45,735 nt of DNA, taken from the NCBI GenBank assembly GCA_012026925.1, contig VEPJ01000237.1, forward strand, positions 1-45,735, written 5' to 3'. A model generated the notes under the pieces. The model did no database searches and had not been told where the DNA came from. It saw only the letters and a program-made list of their open reading frames with translations. The position numbers and the translations under genes are program-made. Below are positions 8,489 through 16,435 of the stretch, in pieces. This DNA is from Gammaproteobacteria bacterium. GTDB lineage: Bacteria; Pseudomonadota; Gammaproteobacteria; Steroidobacterales; Steroidobacteraceae. The first letter of the stretch is position 1; each line of letters begins with the position of its first letter.

Positions 8489-9651
8489 GACAGCTGAGCG
8501 AGCAGCGCCAGCACGAGCAGGCCGAGCGGCGCGAGCGCCGCGAAGTTGAGCGTCCGCCAGCCGAGCGCGTGGATCGCCGGCCCGGCGAGCAGCGACGCGG
8601 CCGCCTGCGACCCGAACACGGCGAACTCGTTGACCGCCTGCGCGCGGAACCGCTCCGCCGGCCGGTAGGTCGTCGTGAGCAGCGAGGTGCCGGCGACGAA
8701 CATCAGGTTCCAGCCGACGCCGAGCGTCACGAGTCCCCACCAGTAGTGCATCAGGTCGTGGCCCGAGGTATCGACGAGGACGCAGCCGAGCATCAATACC
8801 AGCCCGGCCGTCATCCCCGCACGCACGCCGATGCGCGCGATCAGGCGTCCGCTGAAGAGCGACGGCGCGTACATCGCGAGCAGGTGGCTCTGGATCACCC
8901 ACGCCGTCGCTGAGTCCGAGTGGTGGTCGTGCACGTGCATGCTGATCGGGGTGGCGGTCATGATGAAGCTCATGACCGCGTAGGAGACGATGCCCGCCAG
9001 CACCGCCGTGAAGTAGTCGCGCTGGCGCACGATCGCCGCGAGGGGGCGAACGGGCCCCGAGGCGTCGTGACCGGGCCATGGAGCGGTTGGGCGATATGCG
9101 GTGAGCGTGACGGCGGTTGCCACGCACAGCAGCGCGACGCCGACGAACGAGCCGGCGTACTCGTGGCCCGGGACGAGGTCCTTGAGCGCGAGCGCGACCC
9201 GCGGCCCGATCAGCGCCGCTGCGAGCGTGCCCATCATCACCAGCGAGACGGCCTGGCTCACCCGATGCAGCGGGACGCTTTCGGCGGCCGCGAACCGGTG
9301 CTGCAGCTGGAACGCGAGGTTCGACCCGAGCACCAGCGCTCCTCCGCAGAGCAGCGCGAAGTGCCGCTGCACGATCGCGAGCGCGACGATGCTCCCCGCA
9401 ACGGCCGCGAGCAGGGCGCTGCCGATGAAGGCGCGGCGGCGGCCGATCCTCTGCATGACCAGCGCCGCCGGCATGGTCGTGAGCGCGAGGCCGAGGATCG
9501 TGCACGACACCGGGAGCGTGGCGAGCTCGGGCGAAGGGGCGAGTTCGCTGCCCAGGATGCCCCCCAGCAGCGTCATGGTCATCATCCCGGATGCCGACAG
9601 TGCCTGCGCGACGGTGAGCACGGCGACCGCGCGCCGCCCGGTCTCAGGCAT
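8461..9651 (-). CDS. MFS transporter
   Basis: A 396-residue major facilitator superfamily protein with about twelve hydrophobic segments. The loop between segments 2 and 3 reads QRIGRRRAFIGS, the usual MFS signature region. A cytoplasmic His-rich turn MHVHDHHSDS precedes IQSHLLAMYAPSLFSGRLI, a pattern seen in a subgroup of uncharacterised MFS proteins. The start at 9651 overlaps the end of the upstream small membrane-protein gene by 8 bases, so the two are likely translationally coupled. Substrate and direction of transport cannot be predicted. Confidence 0.88.
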   Translation of the reverse strand: MPETGRRAVAVLTVAQALSASGMMTMTLLGGILGSELAPSPELATLPVSCTILGLALTTMPAALVMQRIGRRRAFIGSALLAAVAGSIVALAIVQRHFALLCGGALVLGSNLAFQLQHRFAAAESVPLHRVSQAVSLVMMGTLAAALIGPRVALALKDLVPGHEYAGSFVGVALLCVATAVTLTAYRPTAPWPGHDASGPVRPLAAIVRQRDYFTAVLAGIVSYAVMSFIMTATPISMHVHDHHSDSATAWVIQSHLLAMYAPSLFSGRLIARIGVRAGMTAGLVLMLGCVLVDTSGHDLMHYWWGLVTLGVGWNLMFVAGTSLLTTTYRPAERFRAQAVNEFAVFGSQAAASLLAGPAIHALGWRTLNFAALAPLGLLVLALLAQLSQRSKNSRA

Positions 9652-10072
9652 AGCGATGCCAGGCCAGCGCGCAGAAGAGCCCGATCGCAAGGCAGGTCAC
9701 GAGCCACTCCAGGGCGAGGACCATTGCCGTGCGACCGAAGTCCTGCAGCCGCAGCGCCAGCCCTCCGAGCAGCGGCACGGCGATCCCGGCCCAGGTCAGG
9801 AGACCGAACAGCAGGCCCGTGAGGTACCACGGCGCGTTCACCAGCGAGATGAGGCCCCAGCCGAGCCAGAACAGGAACCCGAGCGCGGCGCCACCGGCGG
9901 CCAGCAGGAGTGTGGCTCCGAAGAGGGCCACGGCCCCTGCCGCACGGTACGGCGGGTGGCTGCGGCTTTGCCGCGCCAGCAAAGGCGTGGACACCATTCC
10001 GTCCCAGAGCACGCCCACGAGCCCGCCGCTCAAGCCCGCGATCAGGCACATCAGCAGTTCCATGCGTGGCAT
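9644..10072 (-). CDS. Small integral membrane protein, function unknown
   Basis: A 142-residue protein with about four hydrophobic segments and little else, which I cannot assign to a family. An AAGGGG ribosome site sits eight bases ahead of the ATG at 10072, deciding this start over the ATG three codons downstream. The gene lies between the aminotransferase-fold gene (13 bases away) and the MFS gene (8-base overlap) on the same strand. The three therefore look like one transcript, and the protein may assist the transporter. Confidence 0.75.
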   Translation of the reverse strand: MPRMELLMCLIAGLSGGLVGVLWDGMVSTPLLARQSRSHPPYRAAGAVALFGATLLLAAGGAALGFLFWLGWGLISLVNAPWYLTGLLFGLLTWAGIAVPLLGGLALRLQDFGRTAMVLALEWLVTCLAIGLFCALAWHRYA

Positions 10073-10085
10073 CGCGCGAACCCCT

Positions 10086-11387
10086 TCAGAGGCGGCGCCG
10101 CAGCGCGTTGATGCATCGATCGATCTCGTCGAGGTCGTTGCCCGCGTGCAGGCTGAGGCGAATCGCCTCCGAGCCCGGACCCTGCGCGACGTGGCCGACG
10201 ACGATGCGGTCCTCATCCGCGAGCGATTTCACGAGCGCGGCGTGGTCGCGTCCGGCGAAACGGGCGGAGACGATGCCCGCATAGAGCGACGGGTGCGAAG
10301 GCGTCAGCAGTTCGACGCCCGGCAGCGCGGCGAGTTGCCGTCGCGCGGAGGTCGCGAGCTCGAGGATGCGCGACGCCACGCGGCTGCGGCTGGCCGCGCG
10401 CTGCAGTTCAAGCGCGAGCCCGATTCCCTGCAGGTCGGGCGTGCGATAGCGCGTGAGCGCGCCGTACCTGGCCTGGGCCTCCGGCGCGCCCGCCATGGAG
10501 AACGCCGCGCCCGTGCGATCGTTCGTCTGCCAGCCCGAGGGTTCGACCACCGCGAGCGGCCACACGCGCGCCCGGGCTTCGCGCGTGAGGACGAGCGCCC
10601 CGGTGCCATATGGCGCGTTGAGCCAGTGGTGGCAGGAGAGCGCATAGGCGTCGCAGCCGAGGTCCGCGACGCGATACTCGAGCATCCCGGGCGCCAGCGC
10701 CCCGTCCACGACGCTGAAGAGCGCCTTGCTGCGCGCGAGGGCGCAAAGCTCCCGCACCGGCATGACTGTGCCGTCCGTGGCCTGCACGTGTGCGAAGGCA
10801 AGAACCCGGGTCTTCGCCGAGAGCGCGGAGACGAAGCGACCGACGATCACGTCCGGAGACTGGGCAACGCCCGCCAGCGCCACCTGCGTCACCGTGATCC
10901 CGCGACGCCTTGCCGCGAGCAGCCACGGGTAGATGGCGCCGGGACGATCCTGGGTCGTGGTGACGACCTCGTCGCCGGGCTGCAGGTCGAGGCCGTGCGC
11001 GACGATGTTGAGGCCTTCGTCCGCCCCCGAAGTGAACGCGATGTCGTCCGTGGCGGCGCCGATGAAATCGCCGAGATCGGCCAGCCGTCGCCGGATTGCA
11101 TCGGCGTTCGTGGCCTCGGCTTCGAAGGCGGCGAAGTCCTCGCTCTGCCGCTCGCGCGTCCGGAACCCCTGGGCCATGGCAGCGCGGACCACCGGCCCGA
11201 AACCGGCGGTGTCGAGCCAGGCGAGGCCGGGCTCGAGCACGAGCTGGGCACGCATCCAGGCCCAGAGATCGCGCGAGACGGTCGGCGCGTCGACGGCGGA
11301 GAACGCCTGGCCCGCCGCGACGGCCGGGAGCAGTGAACCGGTGCCGAGCGCGCCGAGGAAGTCCCGGCGCGAAACGCGATGATTCAT
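10086..11387 (-). CDS. Tat-signalled class V aminotransferase-fold protein without the PLP lysine
   Basis: A 433-residue fold-type I PLP-enzyme homologue, nearest to the isopenicillin-epimerase/cysteine-desulfurase class. It begins with a twin-arginine signal (SRRDFLGALG, residues 6-15). The cofactor-binding Asp228 is present in VDGALAPG, but the position normally occupied by His in VDGAHAPG is Leu231. The Schiff-base Lys expected in HKW is His254 (SCHHWLNAPYGTG), confirmed on the nucleotide sequence as two CAC codons. A normal transaminase or desulfurase mechanism is therefore unlikely. The start at ATG 11387 gives the full Tat motif. It is divergent from ilvA. Confidence 0.85.
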   Translation of the reverse strand: MNHRVSRRDFLGALGTGSLLPAVAAGQAFSAVDAPTVSRDLWAWMRAQLVLEPGLAWLDTAGFGPVVRAAMAQGFRTRERQSEDFAAFEAEATNADAIRRRLADLGDFIGAATDDIAFTSGADEGLNIVAHGLDLQPGDEVVTTTQDRPGAIYPWLLAARRRGITVTQVALAGVAQSPDVIVGRFVSALSAKTRVLAFAHVQATDGTVMPVRELCALARSKALFSVVDGALAPGMLEYRVADLGCDAYALSCHHWLNAPYGTGALVLTREARARVWPLAVVEPSGWQTNDRTGAAFSMAGAPEAQARYGALTRYRTPDLQGIGLALELQRAASRSRVASRILELATSARRQLAALPGVELLTPSHPSLYAGIVSARFAGRDHAALVKSLADEDRIVVGHVAQGPGSEAIRLSLHAGNDLDEIDRCINALRRRL

Positions 11388-11500
11388 GACGTGGAGTTCT
11401 TCGAACCGACGGTCGGGTGGTGTCCGCGCGCGGGCAAAGTATGCGGCGGGCGTGCGCAAAGGAGAAGCCACTTCACGCCGCCTGCGTGCCGCATTCCTGC

Positions 11501-11506
11501 TAATTT
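11501..11506 (+). promoter_or_regulatory. Possible extended -10 element for ilvA
   Basis: TGC-TAATTT, about 28 bases ahead of the ilvA start, resembles an extended -10 hexamer in otherwise very G+C-rich DNA. No convincing -35 is visible. The region 11388-11534 must also hold the promoter of the divergent aminotransferase-fold gene. Confidence 0.3.
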
Positions 11507-11534
11507 AGGCGGGCCGTCACCGTCCTGCCTCCCC

Positions 11535-13073
11535 ATGCAAGAGACCTACATCGAACGCATCCTCAAGGCGCGCGTCTACGACGTCGCCATCGAGTCGCCG
11601 CTCGAGGCGGCCCCGCGCCTGTCGCGGCGCCTCGGCAACCGGATCCTCTTCAAGCGCGAGGACCTGCAACCCGTCTTCTCCTTCAAGCTGCGCGGCGCCT
11701 ACAACAAGGTCTCGCACCTCTCGGAGACCGTCGCGCGCCGCGGGGTGATCTGCGCCTCGGCCGGCAACCATGCGCAGGGCGTGGCGCTCGCGGGGCGCCG
11801 GCGCGGCATTCCGGCCGTGATCGTGATGCCGCAGACCACTCCGAACATCAAGGTGCAGGCGGTGCTCGACCTCGGCGGCGAGGTGGTGCTCCACGGCGAT
11901 GATTTCGATCACGCCTACGAGCACGCGGTCGGGCTCGCGCGCGAGCGCGGCCTCACCTTCGTCCACCCGTTCGACGACCCCGACGTGATTGCGGGCCAGG
12001 GCACGATCGGCATGGAGATCCTGCGCCAGCACTCGGGTCCGCTCGACGCGATCTTCGTGCCCGTGGGCGGCGGGGGCCTCGTGGCCGGCATCGCGGCCTA
12101 CGTGAAGTCGCTCTATCCGCAGGTCCGCATCGTCGGCGTGGAGCCGGAGGACGCCGCGAGCATGCACGACTCGCTGCGCGCGGACGCGAGGGTGACGCTC
12201 GACCGTGTCGGCATCTTCGCCGACGGCGTCGCCGTGCGCCGCGTGGGCGAGGAGACGTTCCGCCTCGCGCAGAAGTACGTGGACGAGGTCGTCCTGGTGA
12301 GCACGGACGAGATCTGCGCCGCCATCCAGGACATCTTCGAGGACAACCGCACCATCGCCGAGCCGGCGGGCGCGCTGGCCGTCGCGGGCATCAAGAAGTA
12401 CGTGGCCCGCGAGCAGTGCACGGAGAAGACGTTCGTCGCGCTCAATTCGGGCGCCAACATCAATTTCGACCGGCTCCGGCACGTGGCGGAGCGCGCGGAC
12501 ATCGGCGCGCAACGCGAGGCGCTGCTCGCGGTGGAGATCCCGGAGGAGCCCGGCAGCTTCCTGCGGTTCTGCCAGTTGCTCGGCCGGCGCGGCGTCACCG
12601 AGTTCAACTACCGGTACGACGACGCCTCGGTCGCCCGCATCTTCGTCGGCATCGCGCTGCACGAGGGCCGGCGCGAGAAGGAGTCGCTGCTCGAGCTGGT
12701 GGCCGGCTCCGGCTACAAGGTGCTCGACATGAGCGACGACGAGATGGCGAAGCTGCACGTGCGCTACATGGTGGGCGGCCACGCGCACGGGCTCGAGCAC
12801 GAGCGGCTGTTCCGCTTCGAGTTCCCCGAGCGCCCCGGTGCCTTGCTGCGCTTCCTGCAGGCGATCGGCTCGCGCTGGAACATCAGCCTGTTCCACTACC
12901 GCAACCACGGCTCCGATTACGGGCGCGTGCTGGCGGGCGTGCAGGTCGCCCCGGCGGACACCGACGAGTTCGCACTGCACCTGCGCGAGCTGAGCTACGC
13001 CTACACGGAAGAGACCGCGAACCCGGCCTACCGGATGTTCCTCGGTCGCGACCTGGGCGGAAGAACTCCTTAA
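11535..13073 (+). CDS. ilvA: Threonine ammonia-lyase (threonine deaminase), biosynthetic type
   Basis: IlvA converts threonine to 2-oxobutanoate with PLP, the first step of isoleucine synthesis. At 512 residues it matches the E. coli biosynthetic enzyme. Motifs are PVFSFKLRGAYNK with the PLP lysine Lys51, SAGNHAQG (76-82), the phosphate-binding VGGGGLVAG (177-185) and NSGANINFDR before the regulatory part. Two C-terminal ACT-like domains (about 335-415 and 430-510), each with a PEEPGSF/PERPGAL motif, predict allosteric feedback by isoleucine and valine. Their presence rules out the short catabolic TdcB type. It starts at ATG 11535 after a divergent intergenic region. Confidence 0.95.
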   Translation: MQETYIERILKARVYDVAIESPLEAAPRLSRRLGNRILFKREDLQPVFSFKLRGAYNKVSHLSETVARRGVICASAGNHAQGVALAGRRRGIPAVIVMPQTTPNIKVQAVLDLGGEVVLHGDDFDHAYEHAVGLARERGLTFVHPFDDPDVIAGQGTIGMEILRQHSGPLDAIFVPVGGGGLVAGIAAYVKSLYPQVRIVGVEPEDAASMHDSLRADARVTLDRVGIFADGVAVRRVGEETFRLAQKYVDEVVLVSTDEICAAIQDIFEDNRTIAEPAGALAVAGIKKYVAREQCTEKTFVALNSGANINFDRLRHVAERADIGAQREALLAVEIPEEPGSFLRFCQLLGRRGVTEFNYRYDDASVARIFVGIALHEGRREKESLLELVAGSGYKVLDMSDDEMAKLHVRYMVGGHAHGLEHERLFRFEFPERPGALLRFLQAIGSRWNISLFHYRNHGSDYGRVLAGVQVAPADTDEFALHLRELSYAYTEETANPAYRMFLGRDLGGRTP

Positions 13074-13097
13074 GAAACAATACTGTAGGCCAGTCCC

Positions 13098-13122
13098 CCC
13101 GAACGGAGTGATTGTGTTCGGG
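13098..13122 (+). terminator. Weak hairpin downstream of ilvA
   Basis: CCCGAAC and GTTCGGG form a perfect 7-bp stem around an 11-base loop, 25 bases after the ilvA stop. No T-run follows, so it is at best a weak or Rho-assisted terminator, or an RNA-stabilising stem between ilvA and the next gene. Confidence 0.35.
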
Positions 13123-13205
13123 CGGTGCCGCGACTAAGGTACGCGGCTTTATTTTGGGGGCACGCCGGCTACCACGACACAACAGTGCCGGCGTCGAGGT
13201 TCGTC

Positions 13206-13940
13206 ATGAGCGCACAGGAACGAGACCAGGTGTTCGCCGCGCCCGTCGAGCGGGTGGCGGACTTCAAGTTCGGCAGGGACGTCGCCAACGTCTTCGACGA
13301 CATGCTGTTGCGGTCGGTGCCGTTCTACGCCGAGACGCAGCGCATGATCGGCGAGCTGGCGGCCGATTTCGCGGTCGAGGGCACGAACGTGTTCGACCTC
13401 GGCTGCTCGACCGGCACGACCATGATCGAGCTCGACCGCCTGCTGGCGCCGGGCGTCAACTTCGTCGGCGTGGACAATTCCGAGGACATGCTCGTCAAGT
13501 GCCGCGCCAAGCTGCAGGAGCATGGCTTCAGGCACCCTTACGAGCTCGTCTTCCAGGACCTGAACCAGGGGTGCCGCGTCGACAACGCGTCGCTGGTCCT
13601 GATGGTCCTGACCCTGCAGTTCATCCGCCCCCTGCAGCGCGAGCGCCTCCTCCAGGACGTGTTCCGCGGCATGAACGAGAACGGGGCGCTGATCCTGGTC
13701 GAGAAGGTGCTCGGCGAGGAGTCGCTCTTCAACCGCCTCTTCATCGAGCACTACTACGACTTCAAGCGCCGCAGCGGCTACAGCGACCTCGAGATCACGC
13801 AGAAGCGCGAGGCGCTGGAGAACGTGCTGGTGCCGTACAAGCTGCTCGAGAACCGCGAGATGCTGCTGCGCACGGGCTTCCGCCACGTGGACGTGTTCTT
13901 CAAGTGGTACAACTTCTGCGCGATCATCGCGGTCAAGTGA
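13206..13940 (+). CDS. cmoA: Carboxy-SAM synthase CmoA family methyltransferase-fold protein
   Basis: A 244-residue SAM-binding protein that aligns along its length with CmoA, which makes carboxy-S-adenosylmethionine from SAM and prephenate for wobble-uridine cmo5U in tRNA. Key segments are the N-terminal FAAPVERVADFKF, RSVPFY (36-41), the SAM loop DLGCSTG (64-70), VDNSEDML (89-96), LTLQFI and FKRRSGYSDLEITQKR. The QKR-x2-LENV stretch (Arg201) is where CmoA keeps the arginine that holds the carboxyl group, as I recall the family. The partner CmoB is not in the window. The stop overlaps the start of a membrane methyltransferase gene, an unusual pairing. Confidence 0.85.
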   Translation: MSAQERDQVFAAPVERVADFKFGRDVANVFDDMLLRSVPFYAETQRMIGELAADFAVEGTNVFDLGCSTGTTMIELDRLLAPGVNFVGVDNSEDMLVKCRAKLQEHGFRHPYELVFQDLNQGCRVDNASLVLMVLTLQFIRPLQRERLLQDVFRGMNENGALILVEKVLGEESLFNRLFIEHYYDFKRRSGYSDLEITQKREALENVLVPYKLLENREMLLRTGFRHVDVFFKWYNFCAIIAVK

Positions 13941-14647
13941 TGGTCCGGCTGGGCAACGTCCTCTACCGCACGCGGCTCTACGTCTTTCCGCTCGCCTGCC
14001 TGCTGGTCCTCCTGCCCGGGCCGCGCATGCTGCAGGACGACCTCGTTGCGGCCGCGATCGGGTTCCTGGTGGCGCTCGCGGGGCAGGTCGTCCGCGCGGG
14101 CACGATCGGCCTCGTCTACATCATCCGCGGCGGCAGGAACCGCCAGGTCTACGCCGAGGACCTCGTCACCGAGGGCGTGTTCGGCCACTGCCGCAATCCG
14201 ATGTACGTGGGCAACCTCCTGATCCTCTCGGGCATGGCGATCACGTCCAACTGCTGGACGACGGTGCTCGTCGCCATCCCGGTGACGGCCCTCATCTACC
14301 GCGCGATCGTGGCGGCCGAAGAGGACTTCCTGCGCCGCAAGTTCGGCGCGGCGTTCGATGAGTACTGCCGCAAGGTGCCGCGCTTCTTGCCGAAGCTCGC
14401 GGGCGTCCGCGAGACCTTCGCGAGCATGCAGTTCCGCTGGCGCCGCGTGATCGTCAAGGAATACGGCACCCCGACCGCGTGGATCCTGGTCTGGTGCGGA
14501 ATCGTCGCGTACAACCTCTGGCGCCACGGCGCGCCCGCGATGCGCGCGGACACCTCGCGGTGGCTGCAGGCCGTCGCCGTCGTCGCGGTGATCGGCTGGG
14601 CCACCACGCGCTTCCTCAAGAAATCCCGCAGGCTCGTCGCCGACTGA
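13940..14647 (+). CDS. Isoprenylcysteine carboxyl methyltransferase-like membrane protein
   Basis: A 235-residue membrane protein of the ICMT/PEMT-like superfamily. Hydrophobic segments lie near residues 10-27, 36-57, 90-125 and 175-225. The SAM-binding signature GHCRNPMYVGNLL is followed by a glutamate-rich stretch (AAEEDFLRRKFGAAFDEYCRKV), both typical of these enzymes, which methylate small or lipid-linked acceptors. Its ATG shares a base with the stop codon of the CmoA-like gene (TGATG), so the two are translationally coupled. A role linked to that gene's product is an inference. The substrate is unknown. Confidence 0.82.
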   Translation: MVRLGNVLYRTRLYVFPLACLLVLLPGPRMLQDDLVAAAIGFLVALAGQVVRAGTIGLVYIIRGGRNRQVYAEDLVTEGVFGHCRNPMYVGNLLILSGMAITSNCWTTVLVAIPVTALIYRAIVAAEEDFLRRKFGAAFDEYCRKVPRFLPKLAGVRETFASMQFRWRRVIVKEYGTPTAWILVWCGIVAYNLWRHGAPAMRADTSRWLQAVAVVAVIGWATTRFLKKSRRLVAD

Positions 14648-14653
14648 CGCGGA

Positions 14654-15403
14654 CTAGCGCGACGGCAGCACCACGCCCCTCGAGCGCGGCGCCAGCAGGC
14701 TCACGAATTCCGCGAAGACGCGATCACTGAGCGGCTGCGCCGTCGGCAGGTGCCGGAGCGTCGCCGCGCGGATCTGCGCGATGCGGCGCAGGCTCCAGTG
14801 CCGGTCGATCTCGGCCCGCCCGCCCTCGCTCGCGAGCCAGCGGCCGATCAGTGCGGCGTCGGCCTCGAGGTGAAACTGCAGTCCCCACGCGCTCTCGCCG
14901 AGCCGGTAAGCCTGGTTGCGGCAGTTGCGTGTCCACGCGAGCGGCACCGCGCCGGGGGGCGGGGCGAAGGTGTACGCGTGCCACTGGAAGACGTAATGCG
15001 GCCGCCGTTCGAAGTGGCGGAACAGTCGGTCCTCGTGCGCCGCCTGGAGGGTGTGCAGTCGATACCAGCCGATCTCCGGGACGTGGTTGGGGTGCACTTC
15101 GCCACCCATCGCCGCAGCGAGCAGCTGCGCACCCAGGCAGATCCCGAGCATCGGCTTGCCGGCGTTCACGGCCTCGCGGATCGCCGACATCTCCGTCTCC
15201 AGGTGGGGATGCAGTTCGGCCTGGTCCACGTTCATCGGGCCCCCGAGCACGACGAGCCCGTCGTAGCGGCCCACGTCGGGCCTCGCGTGCGGCTCGCGGC
15301 CGAAGTTCACGTAACGGATGCGGAAGCCGGATTCGCGCAGCAGCGGGTCGAGGTGGCCGAGCGGCTCGGAGGCCACGTGCTGGAAGACGAGGATCTTGCG
15401 CAT
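14654..15403 (-). CDS. Class I glutamine amidotransferase domain protein (GMP-synthase-like)
   Basis: A 249-residue stand-alone class I glutaminase-fold protein. The nucleophile elbow is GICLGAQLLA with Cys89, and the partner residues are His178 and Glu180 in LQFHLE, so the triad is complete. Family members release ammonia from glutamine for a partner synthetase or hydrolyse gamma-glutamyl compounds. With no synthetase domain fused or adjacent, its job is unknown; a gamma-glutamyl-amine hydrolase is one option given the PuuA-like gene elsewhere in the window. It is convergent with the ICMT-like gene, six bases away. Confidence 0.87.
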   Translation of the reverse strand: MRKILVFQHVASEPLGHLDPLLRESGFRIRYVNFGREPHARPDVGRYDGLVVLGGPMNVDQAELHPHLETEMSAIREAVNAGKPMLGICLGAQLLAAAMGGEVHPNHVPEIGWYRLHTLQAAHEDRLFRHFERRPHYVFQWHAYTFAPPPGAVPLAWTRNCRNQAYRLGESAWGLQFHLEADAALIGRWLASEGGRAEIDRHWSLRRIAQIRAATLRHLPTAQPLSDRVFAEFVSLLAPRSRGVVLPSR

Positions 15404-15528
15404 GTCGTCGGTGGGGCTCGGGACGCGCGAACTATATCGGCACGCCGCGCCGGTCGCGAGGAGCGAGCATCTGCGCCCGCCGCCAGGCGCCGTCCGGTAT
15501 GCTCGCGACAGGCCCGGGACGATCGAGA

Positions 15529-16416
15529 ATGACCGAGACGTACCAACCGCGGCGCACGCCGAGCCACGAGCAGGTCGTCGTGCGCGGCCTGCGCCACCAC
15601 GTGACGCGCTGGCCGGGCGCCGAGCGCGAGACGCACGTGCTGCTGCACGGCTGGATGGACACGGGCGACACGTTCCAGTTCCTCGTCGACGCGATGTCGG
15701 ACCGGCACGCGTTCGTCGCGCCCGACTGGCGCGGCTTCGGTCGCACGGAATGGCCGCCCGACGGCTATTGGTTCCCGGACTACTTCGGCGACCTCGACGC
15801 GCTGCTCGACCTCTGGTCGCCGGACCAGCCGGTCACGCTCATCGGCCACAGCATGGGCGGCAACATCGCGACCCTCTACGCGGGCATACGGCCGGAACGA
15901 GTGCGCCGCGTGGTTTGCATCGAGGGATTCGGCCTTGCGCGCACGCAGCCGGAGGAGGCCCCGGGGCGTTATCGCGAGTGGCTGCGGCAGCTGCGCGAGC
16001 CGCCCACGTTCGCGGACTTCCCGTCGCTCGAGGCCTTCGCGCACCTGCTGGCCCGGCGCAATCCACGCCTGACTGCCGAGCGGGCGCGCTTCATCGCGCG
16101 CGCGTGGACCGCGCAGGCCGCGGATGGGAGCGTGCGCGTCATGTCGGACCCCGCGCACAAGCGGGTCAACGCGGTCCTGTACCGCCGCGAGGAGGCCGAG
16201 GCCTGCTGGCGCGAGATCATCGCGCCCGTGCTCTACGTGATCGCCGGCCAGTCGGATTTCATGCCGCGACTCGGCGCGGACGCCCGGCCGGACACCATGG
16301 CACGCCTCGTACGCCGGCTCGAGCCGTGCGTCATCGGCGACGCGAGCCACATGATCCACCACGAGCGGCCGGCAGAGCTCGCGCGCGAGATCGAGGCGTT
16401 CCTCGATCGCACCTAG
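15529..16416 (+). CDS. Alpha/beta hydrolase
   Basis: A 295-residue alpha/beta hydrolase with an intact active site. It has HGWMDTGDTF (oxyanion loop, 40-49), PDWRGFGRTEW, the nucleophile elbow GHSMGG with Ser108, an acidic residue in AGQSDFMPR, and His in GDASHMIHHERP near the C-terminus. This is a general esterase/lipase/epoxide-hydrolase-like sequence with no clear substrate. It lies 19 bases ahead of the LCAT-like lipoprotein on the same strand, so the pair may act together on acyl esters. Confidence 0.88.
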   Translation: MTETYQPRRTPSHEQVVVRGLRHHVTRWPGAERETHVLLHGWMDTGDTFQFLVDAMSDRHAFVAPDWRGFGRTEWPPDGYWFPDYFGDLDALLDLWSPDQPVTLIGHSMGGNIATLYAGIRPERVRRVVCIEGFGLARTQPEEAPGRYREWLRQLREPPTFADFPSLEAFAHLLARRNPRLTAERARFIARAWTAQAADGSVRVMSDPAHKRVNAVLYRREEAEACWREIIAPVLYVIAGQSDFMPRLGADARPDTMARLVRRLEPCVIGDASHMIHHERPAELAREIEAFLDRT

Positions 16417-16435
16417 CGGCTCGGAGGAGTCCCGC

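Noticed and set aside
7511-9505. A 664-codon open frame on the minus strand
   Set aside because: It crosses two genes with clear family motifs in other frames, its translation is Arg/Ala-rich with no recognisable domain, and such shadows are expected at this G+C content.
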